Source: Hirudinaria manillensis | Taxonomy: Eukaryota; Annelida; Clitellata; Hirudinida; Hirudinidae | Reading direction: 5' to 3' | Assembly: GCA_034509925.1 (NCBI GenBank) | Contig: CM067538.1 | Location: 3,463,001 to 3,527,000 of the forward strand | Length of the DNA: 64,000 bases | Shown: positions 49,900 through 60,944 of the stretch, one piece after another | Position numbering within the stretch: the first letter of the stretch is position 1 | Layout: every line of letters begins with the position of its first letter | Made by a program: the position numbers and the translations under genes | The notes under the pieces: model-generated | What the model was told of the DNA's origin: nothing | The model's database searches: none | What the model saw: the letters and a program-made list of their open reading frames with translations, nothing else

Positions 49900-49915
49900 G
49901 GGGGGGGTATAATTG
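49900..49915 (+). repeat. Poly(G) tract
   Basis: A run of about 14 G between TCC and TATA. May be length-variable or a sequencing-difficult site. Confidence 0.7.
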
Positions 49916-50340
49916 AACCTCAAAGCTTGTTTTTTTGAAATCCTGGAATCCGTTTTTAAAATTTTGTCATGTATTTATGTGACATTTATCTTCAACATGT
50001 CTGTTACAATGTCATATAAATATTTTCTGGTTAAACGCTTCTTTTTTACGAGTATTCAAAAGAAGTTGGATACACCTATACCCCCACCCCGTTGGGCACT
50101 AAAGTTACGGACATGCATGTTCACAAACATTACAGGTTTTTTTCAATAATAATTGCATTATTACACATGACAACATTGAAATGCGTTTATACCATATAAA
50201 ATAGAATATAAACATAACTTATATTTACAACATAAAAACATGTTGCAACTTTAGACTGGTTATATGTAAAATAATGTTGTTATAACTTCCGTGGTAAGTG
50301 TCCTTTCATGGTGTATATACCAACAAAACCAGTTAAGTAT
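49916..50340 (-). mobile_element. Relic related to the piggyBac-like element
   Basis: The reverse complement of about 50190-50300 matches 43565-43680: GAGTTATAACA or AAGTTATAACA, then TAGTCTAAAGTTG and AACATGTTTTATGTT. Ends not found. The LTR at 50341 begins at its edge. Confidence 0.45.
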
Positions 50341-50640
50341 TGTTGGATCCCTAGATCCAATAAAAAGAAGAATAATTAAAATTATATTGCCGATTAATTA
50401 ATTTAAATAATTAATTAAATTTAGTGGCAATATAATTTGAGAATTAATTAATTGTTGCTATTCAGACTCTTTGGTTAGGAACCTTGACAAATGGATTTAT
50501 CTCGGAAATGAGAGCGAGAATTAGAGAACAGCAGATTTCAAGACTTAGACATTTGAAGCATCGTGCATCTTCCAAGCCATCTGACAACTTTCAATAAACC
50601 CGACCTTCTATAATTAGTTTATGGACCCCGGGTTATTACA
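50341..50640 (+). mobile_element. Long terminal repeat (5' LTR) of a retrotransposon
   Basis: A 300-bp segment beginning TGTTGGATCC and ending GGTTATTACA (TG...CA), followed after one base by a primer-binding site. It contains an AATAAA at about 50593, a hairpin TTGGATC-CCTA-GATCCAA at its 5' tip (50343-50360), and 13-bp inverted arms AAATTATATTGCC / GGCAATATAATTT at 50378-50438. No second LTR is visible downstream, so the element is truncated. Confidence 0.75.
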
Positions 50641-50641
50641 T

Positions 50642-50660
50642 TGGTGTCAGGAGTGGGATT
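50642..50660 (+). other. Primer-binding site complementary to tRNA-Leu 3' end
   Basis: TGGTGTCAGGAGTGGGATT begins with TGG (complement of the CCA end) and complements the 3' end of animal tRNA-Leu (ends AATCCCACTCCTGACA plus CCA). Confidence 0.75.
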
Positions 50661-50721
50661 TAGAGTTAAAGGGTGTCCAAAAGTAACTAAGGTAGAAGCT
50701 TGTTTAATTGAAAAGTGAAGG

Positions 50722-51130
50722 ATGCCGAAGTACTTGGATGAATTGTACGTGCCTCGATTGAGACAAGAATTGAGAGATCGTGGCCTGGATTGGAAAGGCA
50801 CGAAAGCTGAGATACGAGAGCGACTTGGGACATGGCTGACAGAGAATGGCCATGACCCAGAGGAATACGAATTCGAGAATCCATCCCATAAAAAAAATGG
50901 AAGAATTTCTTGATTTTATGAAAAAGTCCGTAGATGAGTTGAGGAGGAGTATTAGGGGCGATTTGAAAAACACAGCGATTCCATATCAGGATGTCTCGCT
51001 GGTTTCGGGTGAAAACTCTACCGAGAAGAGTCCTGTTGGTTCTTTTGACGATCGAGCGTTGGTATACATTTATATTCTCCACCCCCTGACTAAATGTGAA
51101 TTTTTTTTTACTTTGGGCATCCAAAACTTT
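50722..51130 (+). pseudogene. Truncated gag of the LTR retrotransposon with SAP-like N-terminal domain
   Basis: Starts MPKYLDELYVPRLRQELRDR and continues RGLDWKGTKAEIRERLGTWL, matching the SAP helix-extension-helix pattern (LxxxLxxRGLxxxGxKxxLxxRL). The frame breaks at an A8 run near 50890 and resumes in another frame (KKMEEFLDFMKKSVDELRRS) to about 51060. No capsid, protease or RT follows. Confidence 0.65.
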
Positions 51131-51496
51131 CGTTTGTAGAGAGACGCCTCCCTTCCCAGTTTATTTAGTATCAGGTGATAATTCTCTAATTCTCTTGTGA
51201 AACCCCTGGGAGGGTCCGCTCACAGCAGGTTGAGAACCTACGGTATAAATTCTGAGTTTTAATTAATATAAAATTGCCCATAAGAAATAACATGAAATAT
51301 CGCATTAGTAATGTTACCTTTTAAATTAATACAATTGAATTATAAATTTTTAAAACTGTTTATGTTGTTTAGAAGCGGAATGCCGGGCGATATCTTCTAT
51401 GCTGTATCTCAAATCAGTTTGAGTTAGGGTGGTTAAACTCATCTGATACGATTTCGTGATAATTATGTTATTTGTTTTCTTTTGTCAGGCATTGTA

Positions 51497-53369
51497 ATGA
51501 ATTCTGACCTAAGATTTTACAAAGGGACAAAAGTCTTTTTGGATCGCAAAAATTGTGCCAATGTTTCAAAAATTGAACAAACTTTAAGAAAATTTGGTGT
51601 GATAATAGACGAATTTTTGTCTAAGGATGTGGATTACATCGTAATTGATAAGACATCTTGCTTTTCGAGTCAGTTAGAAAAAAAGAGGATCCAAGAAGGT
51701 AATTTGGGTCGGTTTTATCTGTTTGAGACATGCCAAAGAATTGTACTATTATAAATTTAAGACCATAACTAAAGGATTTACTAATTGAATTGATACCAAA
51801 TTTCTATTAACTGCTTTAGGATCGCAAAAGTCTCTGATGAGCAGAGGTCAAACATTGTTAATGAAGTCACCATCAGTGAATTTTTCATCATCGCAACATA
51901 GAGTAGATCCAGTACAATTTTCCCAAAAGTTCAACATTCCTCTTATTACCACCATGGAACTTAAGAAGGTTTTGCAAACCAAAATGGCAAACCAAAAGAA
52001 AAAATCTGATAAAGATCCAGGCTTAGTAAAGCTAGGAAATTGCTTTTTAAAACTGGAAGATTTCTCACATTGCTTCTTGCCAGTTTTTAAAAAGTTTTTG
52101 AACATTCATACTGACTCCAAAGATACTAACAATTCATCTTCAAAGAAGTTTCAAAAGAGGAATGTAAATAAGGAAAAGATTGGTTATTGTGAGTGTTGTG
52201 ATGAGTACTTCAATAATTTGTCTCTTCATAGAAAAACAAGAAGACACATGTCCTTTGTGACAAATGACAATTTCTCAAGTATTGATACATTGATTAAGAA
52301 TTTGGCTAGTTTGGAGGATTTTTGTACATTAAATGATGAAGATACCGTTAATTCTAAAGTAAATAAGATAGAATTAGAAGAGAGTTACAAGAGTAACTCT
52401 TGCAATTCCCATTTAAATAAGATTAAACTTTTAGTTCCTAAAAACTTCAATGAAGTCAATCTGGAGCTCTTACAACAGCCCAACATAATCATCAATAGTC
52501 AATATGATCAGATAACTATTAATAAAGATGTATTGGGTGCAGCTAGTGCACAGGTTACTCAAAATTGTTGTGCCAAGATTCTTTGCCGAGATTTCAACAC
52601 TCATGCAACCGATGAAGATGTCTTACATAGTCCAAGAACTGATACCAAGTCAGGTATTAGATGTTTGTCTTTAGCTAATGTTCAGAGCAAAACACAACTT
52701 AAAAAAATGTTAATTAGGAAGTCACATCATTGCTTAATTCTTGATGCTCAATTTGAAAATTGTAATAAAGCTTCTCATCAACAGGATGCAACTTCTCTTT
52801 ACACCTGTAGACCACTAGTTTGCCAAAGCACAATAAATTATGACCAAGGCCTAAAGCTAATTTTAACAAAAGTTACATGTGCTGATGATGCTATAACAAA
52901 TTCAGGAAATGAAAGTTGTGAAACCATTCCTGAGATTAAAGGACCCATTCATGAGATCTGTTACAATTCAGTTTTCTGTAAAGGCAGTCAATGCCCATCT
53001 GCCAAATATTATCCTGGACAAAATGAGGAACCATGCAAACTAAATTTTTCTAATGTTTGCAACGAATTACTGCAAGCTCTCCCATCAAAAATTAGTGTTG
53101 ACAATAATACTGAATATGCAAAACCCAGGAAATTGATTAAAGCGAAAAGAAAAGGCAGCAAAAACGAAATAAAGATGAAAGCTGTGACTATCAACTCATC
53201 TTGGGAGTCTGGAAATAGAGAGAAAGCTGAAATATCAGCTTGCAGCCTACCAAAAACTTTCAATAATGATAAGAATGCTTTCTTTTGTGCTAGTCGTGAA
53301 ACAAATATGTGGAGCCTTAAGTACATGTCTGATCTAAAAGTTATATTTACAAAAATAAGGTCTTTATAA
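51497..53369 (+). CDS. DBF4: DBF4, regulatory subunit of CDC7 kinase (replication initiation)
   Basis: Activator of CDC7 for S-phase origin firing; nuclear. Two exons: 51497-51698 and 51820-53369, 583 residues. Residues about 5-65 resemble the DBF4 motif N/BRCT-like region (LRFYKGTKVFLDRKN, then LRKFGVIIDEFLSKDVDYIV). Motif M is at about 138-155 (NCFLKLEDFSHCFLPVFKKF). The DBF-type CCHH zinc finger is at about 187-213 (KIGYCECCDEYFNNLSLHRK then TRRHMSFV). The C-terminal 370 residues are poorly conserved and Cys/Ser rich, as in Dbf4/Chiffon homologues. An acceptor-like AG at 51487-51488 just before the ATG leaves open a further upstream exon. The LTR relic ends about 360 bp upstream. Confidence 0.92.
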
Positions 53370-53700
53370 CAATAAGTTTGATTTTGTGCATAAAATAAAA
53401 TTTTGATTTAGTGGTTAATTCATGTGTTGCAGATATGGGGCTTGATTATGATTATTGATTAAGAGCAGGCCTTGATTAATTTCATGATTTCTGGTCGGGG
53501 TAGAGCACAGTAACGGAATTGAAGTGAGGCTGAAAAATGTTTGAATCTAGGTTTTTATTTAAGGATGATGGTCGGGTATCATTAGCCGGTTACCTGGTTA
53601 TGCAAACACAGTTTGTTTTAGGAACGAGTTGCAATTAGTGATTTTGTGACCAACTTTATTATGATAATAATCAGTGAGAAAGAACTGTGGTGTGGACTAA
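53370..53700. other. DBF4 3' flank
   Basis: AATAAAATTTTG at about 53392 is a likely poly(A) signal 25 bp after the stop. No other feature. Confidence 0.5.
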
Positions 53701-54760
53701 AGAACAAAGCTCGTGCAGGTCCTAAACTCAAACAAAACTGCAGCGTTAGTTCTTTCATCTGTAATTTTGTATTTAGTGCCAACAACTTTTCTGTATGAGG
53801 TATTGGAAGAAGTTGGAAACAGCAATGGAAGCATGGATAGTATCGAGATCGTGGCGCGAATAATTATGCCGAGGCAACAATCCTTGCCGTTAAAGACGTT
53901 GGGATCTTCATACAAGGAAAGCATACAATGCCTTGCTGGATTACGTTGTTGTCGCTTCTCGGCCTTATGGCTAAGAGCAACACCACCCCTGAAACGACAA
54001 CCTTTGGAGCTCAAGAGAGAAAGAAATGCAAAACCCCAGCGAGACTCGTCAAGCACCGCACCAGGCTCCAAAAAATTGCAGGTTCATTAGCGACGCTTCC
54101 GCGAAAAAACAGGGTCGTACACGGCAGCAGAACCTCATACTCACCCACTGCCGCAGCACAAACAGCTGCAGCGACCACCCACCCCTCACCCACCACCCCA
54201 CCACTCGCTGGGACCAACCACGCCATGTCATTGCCACCGCCGCTGCCTGAACTCATACATAACAGCGGACCCTCACACCCACCCGCTGCCTCAACATACA
54301 CAGCGGCAGCAACCACCCTCTCCTCACCCACCACCATCCCCCTTGCCCCCCCATCTAAGGTAATCCCCGCGGCTTTCGCCGCCAGACCAGCTGATTTGCA
54401 TCAGTCACACACAGCGACTATCGCAGTGACTACGCCACTCACGCCCCCACCCACCAGTGGTAGACTTCGGCTTGCCGAGCCTATCCCACAGGCCGACCCA
54501 GTATTGCAGTCTCTCTGGGATCATCTTCCATCTAAAATCACGCAGGACCTACTGGACCCAGGAGGAGAAAATACCACAAAGCGAGGCCAACATTCCAACG
54601 TCGCTAAATGCGCCCCGCTTCACAAAGACGACGGGAAGAAGCCCCGTCAGGCAAATCCCACCCGACGGACTCGATACCAGGACTCTAGCCCTGACAAAGA
54701 AGAGGACCATCTACTGACCCAGCCTAAACGCGAATAAGCTACTCATGAAGATATCCTACT
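53700..54760 (+). other. GC-rich island with an open frame rich in Pro, Thr and Ala
   Basis: An open frame at 53928-54737 could encode 269 residues (MPCWITLLSLLGLMAKSNTT at its start), dominated by a Pro/Thr/Ala/Ser stretch and ending in a charged KEEDHLLTQPKRE. Overlapping frames on both strands are open, a base-composition effect. No domain is recognised. The GC content and setting between LINE and Tc1 relics suggest transposon ORF1-like or gag-like remains rather than a host gene; coding status unproven. Confidence 0.35.
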
Positions 54761-55008
54761 GCTTAACTTACGATTTGCTATATAGCATTTCCTTTTTTGA
54801 TTATCTCATTTTTGCCATAACATATACCCTTGACTTGTATTTCATTTCACGTCAGTCAATCGTTTACCTCAGCTATGCTGATCATGTTTCAATAAACGTT
54901 TATATCTGTTAGCTGGCTTGCAAGTGCCACATTCGGAAGGCTTATAATGCCTTACTTTGTATTTGAAAAAATTACAGGCAAGGGTACCGAGATACTTTCT
55001 GACAAAAC

Positions 55009-55140
55009 TGGATAATAATAATAATTCAGTTTATTAAAGTAGCGTATGTCCGGTTGACTTCAAGGCCACTGAGGGGAGCGAGGATGGCTTTCCCTGAAGA
55101 GAAAGGTCCAGGATCCAGTCTGTTCCATGTATCTCGGTTA
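55009..55140 (-). mobile_element. CR1/Jockey-like LINE 3' end with (ATT)n tail
   Basis: The reverse complement reads CCCCTCAGTGGCCTTGAAGT, then CCGGACATACGCTACTTTAA, then AATTATTATTATTAT, matching 42085-42178 almost base for base in the core. 5' truncated. Confidence 0.75.
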
Positions 55141-55280
55141 TTGAAGGTCTGGAGAGGAATGTTAACCGATACAGTAGAACATAGTTTATAGTGCTTGTTA
55201 TACGATTGGGTAATACGATTTCTCGTGAGGAGCTAGAATTTTACATTTCGTCTAACTTTCTGAAAAAACTTTAGCGTATA

Positions 55281-55700
55281 TGTGACGTACGCCCTCACTC
55301 TTCGGTAAGGATTCGTAACAGTATCGAAGATGAAGAATTGATTTTTACAGAAATTCTATTTATTGACAAACTAACACTTAACTGATGGTTCGTCGAAGAA
55401 AATACATTATACGCGACAGAATCAAAACTCTTAAACTCTCGAACTACTGCGAGACAAGACTCTAAACTTCACTCATTCGACTCTGATTTAACTCTCTCCA
55501 ACACTCAATCATATATCATTATATCGAAATTTCTAGAAATTTTTCATTCACGATTCCAACATCCAATCATCAAACAGTTGACTATGGGAAACACAAATTA
55601 AATAAAACCCTGATAATGGCCTTAAAATTACATCCAGTCCTCTGTTATTTAACTCCCAGCCTGGGAAACTGTCCTAAGCTGTTAAGGTTACAACATTACA
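55281..55700 (+). repeat. Possible solo LTR or unclassified insertion in a Tc1 terminal relic
   Basis: Interrupts a sequence at 55225-55280 matching the terminal region of the Tc1 family (TTTTACATTTxGTCTAxxTTTCTGAAAAA). Begins TGTGACGTACGCC, ends about AACATTACA, with AATAAA near 55596. No convincing primer-binding site follows, so the LTR call is weak. Confidence 0.3.
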
Positions 55701-55839
55701 TCAGGACCGGAAAAAACATATAATTTTAAACCTTAAGAAATTAAGGTAAATTTGAAGAAAGACGATTGATATTTATTAAAATTTAAGGAGTAAAAAACCT
55801 CACAAAATGTATGCGGAATCACATAGCTCCTAAGTTATA

Positions 55840-56960
55840 CAGTGCGCATCATAAAGATAGGACAGGTGCATATTTTGATGACATCATTCCAAGTAGTGGA
55901 AATATGTAAACCATTTTTTATGGGATATAATAAAATACGTTGCATTTACAGATTTATCAAATTTATTGTGCAGAAATACATATTTTGTGGGAAATTAACA
56001 AAACACTGGAAATCCCCGAAATTGCACACATCAACGAAGAACACTGTGGAGCATAAATTTTCAAATTTATTGGATTTAAACTTTTAAATTATGATTTATA
56101 TGAAAGTCAATAATGAGTTGTATCTCCTTTCTTCATAATTACCTCTTTAATTCTGTTTTTTAATGAACCCAGGAGAGGTTTTAGGCTGTTTTCGTCTAGC
56201 TCTCTCCAGGCCTTTTCCAGAGTCTTTCAGTTCTTAAACACTGGAATATTGCTTGTCATTATATTAAATATATCAATATATTTTACTGGTAAGCAGTCCC
56301 CACAGGTTTTCCATTGGGTTCAAGTCTGGGGAGCGAGATGGCCAAATTTCTTTCCTAGAAAAAAAGTATGGTTGATCTTGTGTGTAGAGGAGCATTGTTA
56401 TGCTAGAAGATGACTCTTTCATTTCCAAATTTGTCACATAATGTAAACAAATGACGGTCCGGTGTTTGAACATATTTGGTAGAGTTTTGCTTCCCCTCTA
56501 AGAACACAAGTTCTCAAGAACCTCGAGAGGAAATGGCAGCCCAGATCATCACTGAGCCACCTCAAAAATTTCTTTTAAAAAGTTATTTTTCGGATCTTCT
56601 GATATCATGCTAATGATATTTGAATCCATCTGGACCATATAAGTTAAATTTCTCTTCATCTGAAAAAATAACGTAGTTCCAGCTAGTGTCAAAATCCAAC
56701 ATCTCCTTTGCCCAGTTCAGTCCGAATTTCTTGTGGGCCTCCGTCAGAAGAGGCTTGTGCTGATGTTTAACAAACTTTAGAAAACCACTTCCACGGAGAC
56801 ATCTCAATATTGTCGATCGACTGACATTCAGGTTTTAGCTATTTTTTAAGTCTTTTGTTGAACTGAGCTCCTTGGAAGCTTCTCCAAAAATGACTCTTCT
56901 CTGACGTTCATCCAGTTTTTTTTCGGTCTTCCAGCAATTCAACCTCACATAAATTGACAA
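55840..56960 (-). mobile_element. Tc1/mariner transposon relic
   Basis: The 3' terminal repeat begins CAGTGCGCATCATAAAGATAG after TA. Minus frames encode SRSTILRCLRGSGFLKF, then NYVIFSDEEKFNLYGPDGFK (first catalytic Asp) at 56610-56807 and SRSPDLNPMENLWGLLTSKI (last catalytic acid) at 56273-56340. Frames are broken between them and the 5' terminal repeat was not found. Better preserved motifs than the other Tc1 copies. Confidence 0.78.
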
Positions 56961-57439
56961 CTTCGAGTCTTTAAAATCAAGAATTTGCCTTTTTTCAATA
57001 TCATTAAGTTGCTTTCATAAACTCATCTATAATAACGTTAGCTATCGGTATTTTCTTCTATAAACATGTTACGGACATAATGTAATATATTATGAGTCTT
57101 ATTATGTTAATGAACTTTTGTGAAACCTGTAATAACAATTTTTTTCCACACGAGACCCCATGCTCCGTTGCGGAGACTCCGAGAAACAACATCAAAGGCG
57201 TTTCTTAGTGGATTCTCATCAATCTTCAAATTTTATCGTTAAATTTCACTGAATACTAATTGATTACTTTCTTTTGATCGCTAAGATCAGCATTTTGACC
57301 AGTGATGATCATTTTTGAAAATCAAATATCAGTCTTGCAGAGCTAAAAAGTATCTCTACAGGAGATAACGAAAGTAAAGTTGTAAAGATGATGCCACGCT
57401 TTTGCGGATCATTCAACTGTACGTATTCCACGAAAAAAA

Positions 57440-57560
57440 ATTAAAATATTCGTGTAAATTGATGGAATAAAAAAATGGAGTCGAACTCACACACATTCTT
57501 CTTTTAACAAGCACCACAGTAGATCCAGCTAACACACACCGGGACCCTCGTGGGCATATT
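57440..57560 (-). repeat. Possible tRNA-derived SINE
   Basis: Minus strand shows an exact B-box GTTCGACTCC (57477-57486), a TAGCTGGATCTAC A-box-like stretch about 55 bp upstream and a T/A-rich tail after the B-box. Secondary structure is not tRNA-like. Confidence 0.3.
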
Positions 57561-58620
57561 TGCGGTACCCGCTTAGGTTTTGCCCACAGGGGGCGCAAGA
57601 GACCCGTGCAGGCTCGGGTTGCCCTGCCAAATTCCGGCCTTCAGTCGAGGATCGTCCAGCCTAATCCCAGCTACCGGGCTACCGGAATCGATGAGTTCTT
57701 TCTGCACGTCTTGATAGAGATTTAAATTTCAACAATTGATGTTTGAATGGACTTTAACTCATGCGGAGATATTATCTAAATTTCTTAAATCAATCTTTAT
57801 TACAAATAAATGTCTTTTTATATTTAAATTTGTAGACATTTTTTTGTGCAGTTTGAATAAATTTGTAACCTTTTCTTCTTGATAGCCGGAGATGAATATT
57901 CAAAACTAATAATATGCAAAGGGTGGAGCTAAGATTGTAAATGAGTTCTTGAGTTTTACTTTAGGAAATGAGCGTAAATCGGGAGTATACTTGTTCGAGA
58001 AAATTGAGCTTCTCATTATAATAATTACATCCTAAGAAGTGATATTCTATATACCTTAGAGAAGCTTGATATTCGGAGTCTCCGTTCAGATATTTGTGTT
58101 CAGGTTCGTTATAATAATGTCTACATCCTGAGAGAAGCCAGATTCATTATATGTATAGCTTAAAAAAGTTTGATATTCAGTCATAGCAACAAACTTAGGA
58201 GGTTATTTAACAAATATGAATATTTAATTTAATAAATCTAATAATTGTGTACTAAAAACCTAAAACCTTAAAGATAGTTAAAAAGGTAGTTGATATATTT
58301 CTATTTACTTTTGGTGGCCGATTATAGCTGGCGACTCGATATTCTTATAATCATAAATGTTCTGTTAAATCAATTTTTCTGCGATTCAAAATTTATTAAT
58401 CTTATTTAGTTATAAAAAAAGGTTATAGAATTATTTTGAAATGAAATATTTTTGATGTTAGTATATGCCTACATACAGTATTTTAAATTTGGGGAGGCAG
58501 GGTTTATTATTGTTTACTTCAGAATGTCTTAAATCTAGAATTCAGTTGCGACAGCTGCTATAGTGGACAAAGCCTGTTAGCCTTAAGCAAGTGACCCAAT
58601 GAGTAGCCTGCCAGCCTGAT
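57540..58620. other. GC-rich patch then intergenic DNA upstream of the FkbM gene
   Basis: 57540-57720 is GC-rich with CGGGACCCTCGTGGGC and CAGCTACCGGGCTACCGG; unidentified repeat. The rest is AT-rich and presumably includes the promoter of the gene at 58628; no distinct TATA or initiator could be supported. Confidence 0.35.
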
Positions 58621-58627
58621 ACAAATT

Positions 58628-60049
58628 ATGATTTTGGCAACTGTTCGGTATGGGGCGAATTTTGCGAAAAGGCCAAAGAATTTAGTTACTCTCTTTGTTG
58701 TTTCTACGTGCTTTTTTACGTTCGTGATCGTTATTATGTCTACGGTCAATGTGAAAGATGACAACAGTCTCGATAGCTTCGGCCAAATGGTGCTAAAAGA
58801 AACAAAGTATGCTTCGTCTGTCAAAAAAATTTTTCATGGTAAGGTTACGGCCATTTGTTGTGATTAAAAAAAACATCCAATTTCTAGCAGTTACATTAAA
58901 AATAAATGCACTCGAAACTTTATTTTAGTGGAAATAACTTATGTGGAAAATCCATACATTTGAAAAACATCAAAATATTTCTCTATTCTTATAGCCAAAC
59001 AATCTCTTAGGAGAAAAGTTAAAGACAAGAGAGGCTAGTTACAAATTTATGATCAACCCTCTATATTATTTAAATAATTTATGTTAACTACTTATAAAAG
59101 ATTCTCGACTTGGGAAGCTTTATGGTGGTCCAGCCAATTGCAGATTGTACAATCCAAGCAAAGATGTTCATGTTAAATTGGATGAATGCATCACCCTGAA
59201 AATGGAATACAAAGGTTTTATATGTCTACATCCTCTCAAAATTGACAAACATATCTCATTTTCAATAGCAAAAGACAACTTGTGGGAAGATAATTCTCTT
59301 CAAGTATTCAAGAAGATTTTGGCCTATGATGATGAGTTAGGAGTATTTGATATTGGAGCTAACATTGGAGTCTACAGCCTAACTGCTGCCTTAATGGGTC
59401 ACAAAGTTGTGGCAATAGAGCCCTACATATTAAATCTGGAAAAGCTTCACATGAGCATTCAGCTCAACAATATTGGGGAAAATGTAAGAGCTTTGAACTC
59501 ATAACATATGATTTATAATATGGAGTGTTTTATGTGCTTCAGGTAATTCTCCTAAAGAATGCAGTTTCAGACAAGAGAGGAGCATATGAATTATCTGTAC
59601 CTAGTGATAACCAGGGAGCAGTAAGTTTGACATCACAAGATGCTGACAGCTTTTGTGAATACCCAGAGTCTTGTCCGCCATGGACATCTACAATTCATCT
59701 AAATGATCTTGTAGAAGTCACAAATTTTGAAAAGGCAATTATCAAAATTGATATTGAAGGCCATGAGCATAAAGCCATGAAGATGAGTAAAATATTTTTT
59801 CAATATGTAAAGGTGACCCACATTTTAATGGAATGGCAAAATCTTAGGCATTATTATGGCTCAAAACTAGATGACACTGAAGACAAGAAACTTGTTTTTG
59901 ATATGATTGACATGCTTAAAAGAAGAGGATTCTGTCCAGTAGATATCCATAAAAATGCTGTGAGCACAAATCATTGGTATGGGTGGCCTGATGATATAAT
60001 CTGGGTTCATTCAAATTATTCTTTGTTTGGAGATTTTGTATGCAAATAA
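58628..60049 (+). CDS. Membrane-anchored FkbM-family methyltransferase-like protein
   Basis: Three exons: 58628-58838, 59101-59483, 59543-60049; 366 residues. A short basic N-terminus is followed by one hydrophobic segment at about residues 17-38 (NLVTLFVVSTCFFTFVIVIM), so a type II membrane protein with a lumenal or extracellular catalytic domain is likely. The Rossmann SAM-binding region is clear: FDIGANIGVYSLTAALMGHK, then VVAIEPYILNLEKLH. The FkbM signature IKIDIEGHEHKAM and a late HILMEW block follow. These are hallmarks of FkbM methyltransferases (Methyltransf_21), which O-methylate small molecules or sugars; the substrate here is unknown. Convergent with the carbonic anhydrase gene. 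Confidence 0.85.
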
Positions 60050-60568
60050 ATACATTAATTAATTCCGATTTGAAAAATTGAGACATGGGAGGCCCATCAA
60101 CATATTAAAATGAGTTTTAAAATTTTATTGATTAAGACTTACCAATTGAGTACCATTGAAAAAGTAATCTCAAGTAAATTATGCAAAATTGGACATAATT
60201 TAGAGGCTGTGCAGGGGTTTTAAGGTTCAAGATAGAAAAAAAGCTCCAGCTTCACAATTTTAGCCAGCTTTGTATCTTAAATATCGTAATAAAAAATAAT
60301 TTAAAACTACTCTCTTATTTAACAATAACAAATGAACTAAAAAAATGATGAGTAATTGCAGTATCCTAGCAAATATGTTAAAATTGTTTGCTTTTGATTT
60401 AAAATGAAAAGCGGGCATTGGCTCCAAGATCAAACTTGTGTCTGCCAATGTTTCCTGCGATCGACAATATCCTATTTCCGAAGTTCCAGTCTGATTTCTG
60501 GAACGAACGGATGAGGCCACGCAAAAAATCAGTAAGAGTGTAAATTTAAGCACCGTGAAAATCGAAGC

Positions 60569-60779
60569 AATAATTTTGTGTAGATTCTGCCCAAAAATAT
60601 AGCAATTTGTTAGGACTAAAAACGAAAACGTGGTCTCCAATATTTCATATTTTAAAACATTATATATTCATAGGCAGTAGTTACATTTTTGAAAGATGTA
60701 TTGCACAGTATTGGTGCCCATGTTTTGTTTAGTCCTAACAAATTTTCGTATTTTCGGGCAGAATCTAAGCAATATTATT
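60569..60779. repeat. Inverted repeat, arms about 50-55 bp
   Basis: Left arm 60569-60621 and right arm 60725-60779 are near reverse complements; both contain AGATTCTGCCC and TTTGTTAGGACTAAA (in opposite senses). A spacer of about 100 bp. It lies about 170 bp beyond the carbonic anhydrase stop, so it may form a strong hairpin in that 3' UTR, or be a MITE. Confidence 0.7.
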
Positions 60780-60944
60780 ACATTCCTTGCATCATAAAAG
60801 GAAGCAGATAAATTTTTAACAAATACTAACTCTATTTCTCCTCAAGCATAAAAATTTGTAGAGGTATTTGTTATCTTCAACTAATCATCTTGAAAAGCGG
60901 TATTTTTAACAACACTGACAGTATTTTTATTTAAAGTTCGTCAA

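Noticed and set aside
53713..54090. 125-codon plus frame and overlapping minus frames near the GC-rich island
   Set aside because: Frames are open on several strands because of base composition; no domain.
60260..60640. 126-codon minus-strand frame with a hydrophobic stretch near its start, beyond the carbonic anhydrase stop
   Set aside because: No similarity recognised; overlaps the inverted repeat and fits 3' UTR. A small secreted protein cannot be fully excluded.
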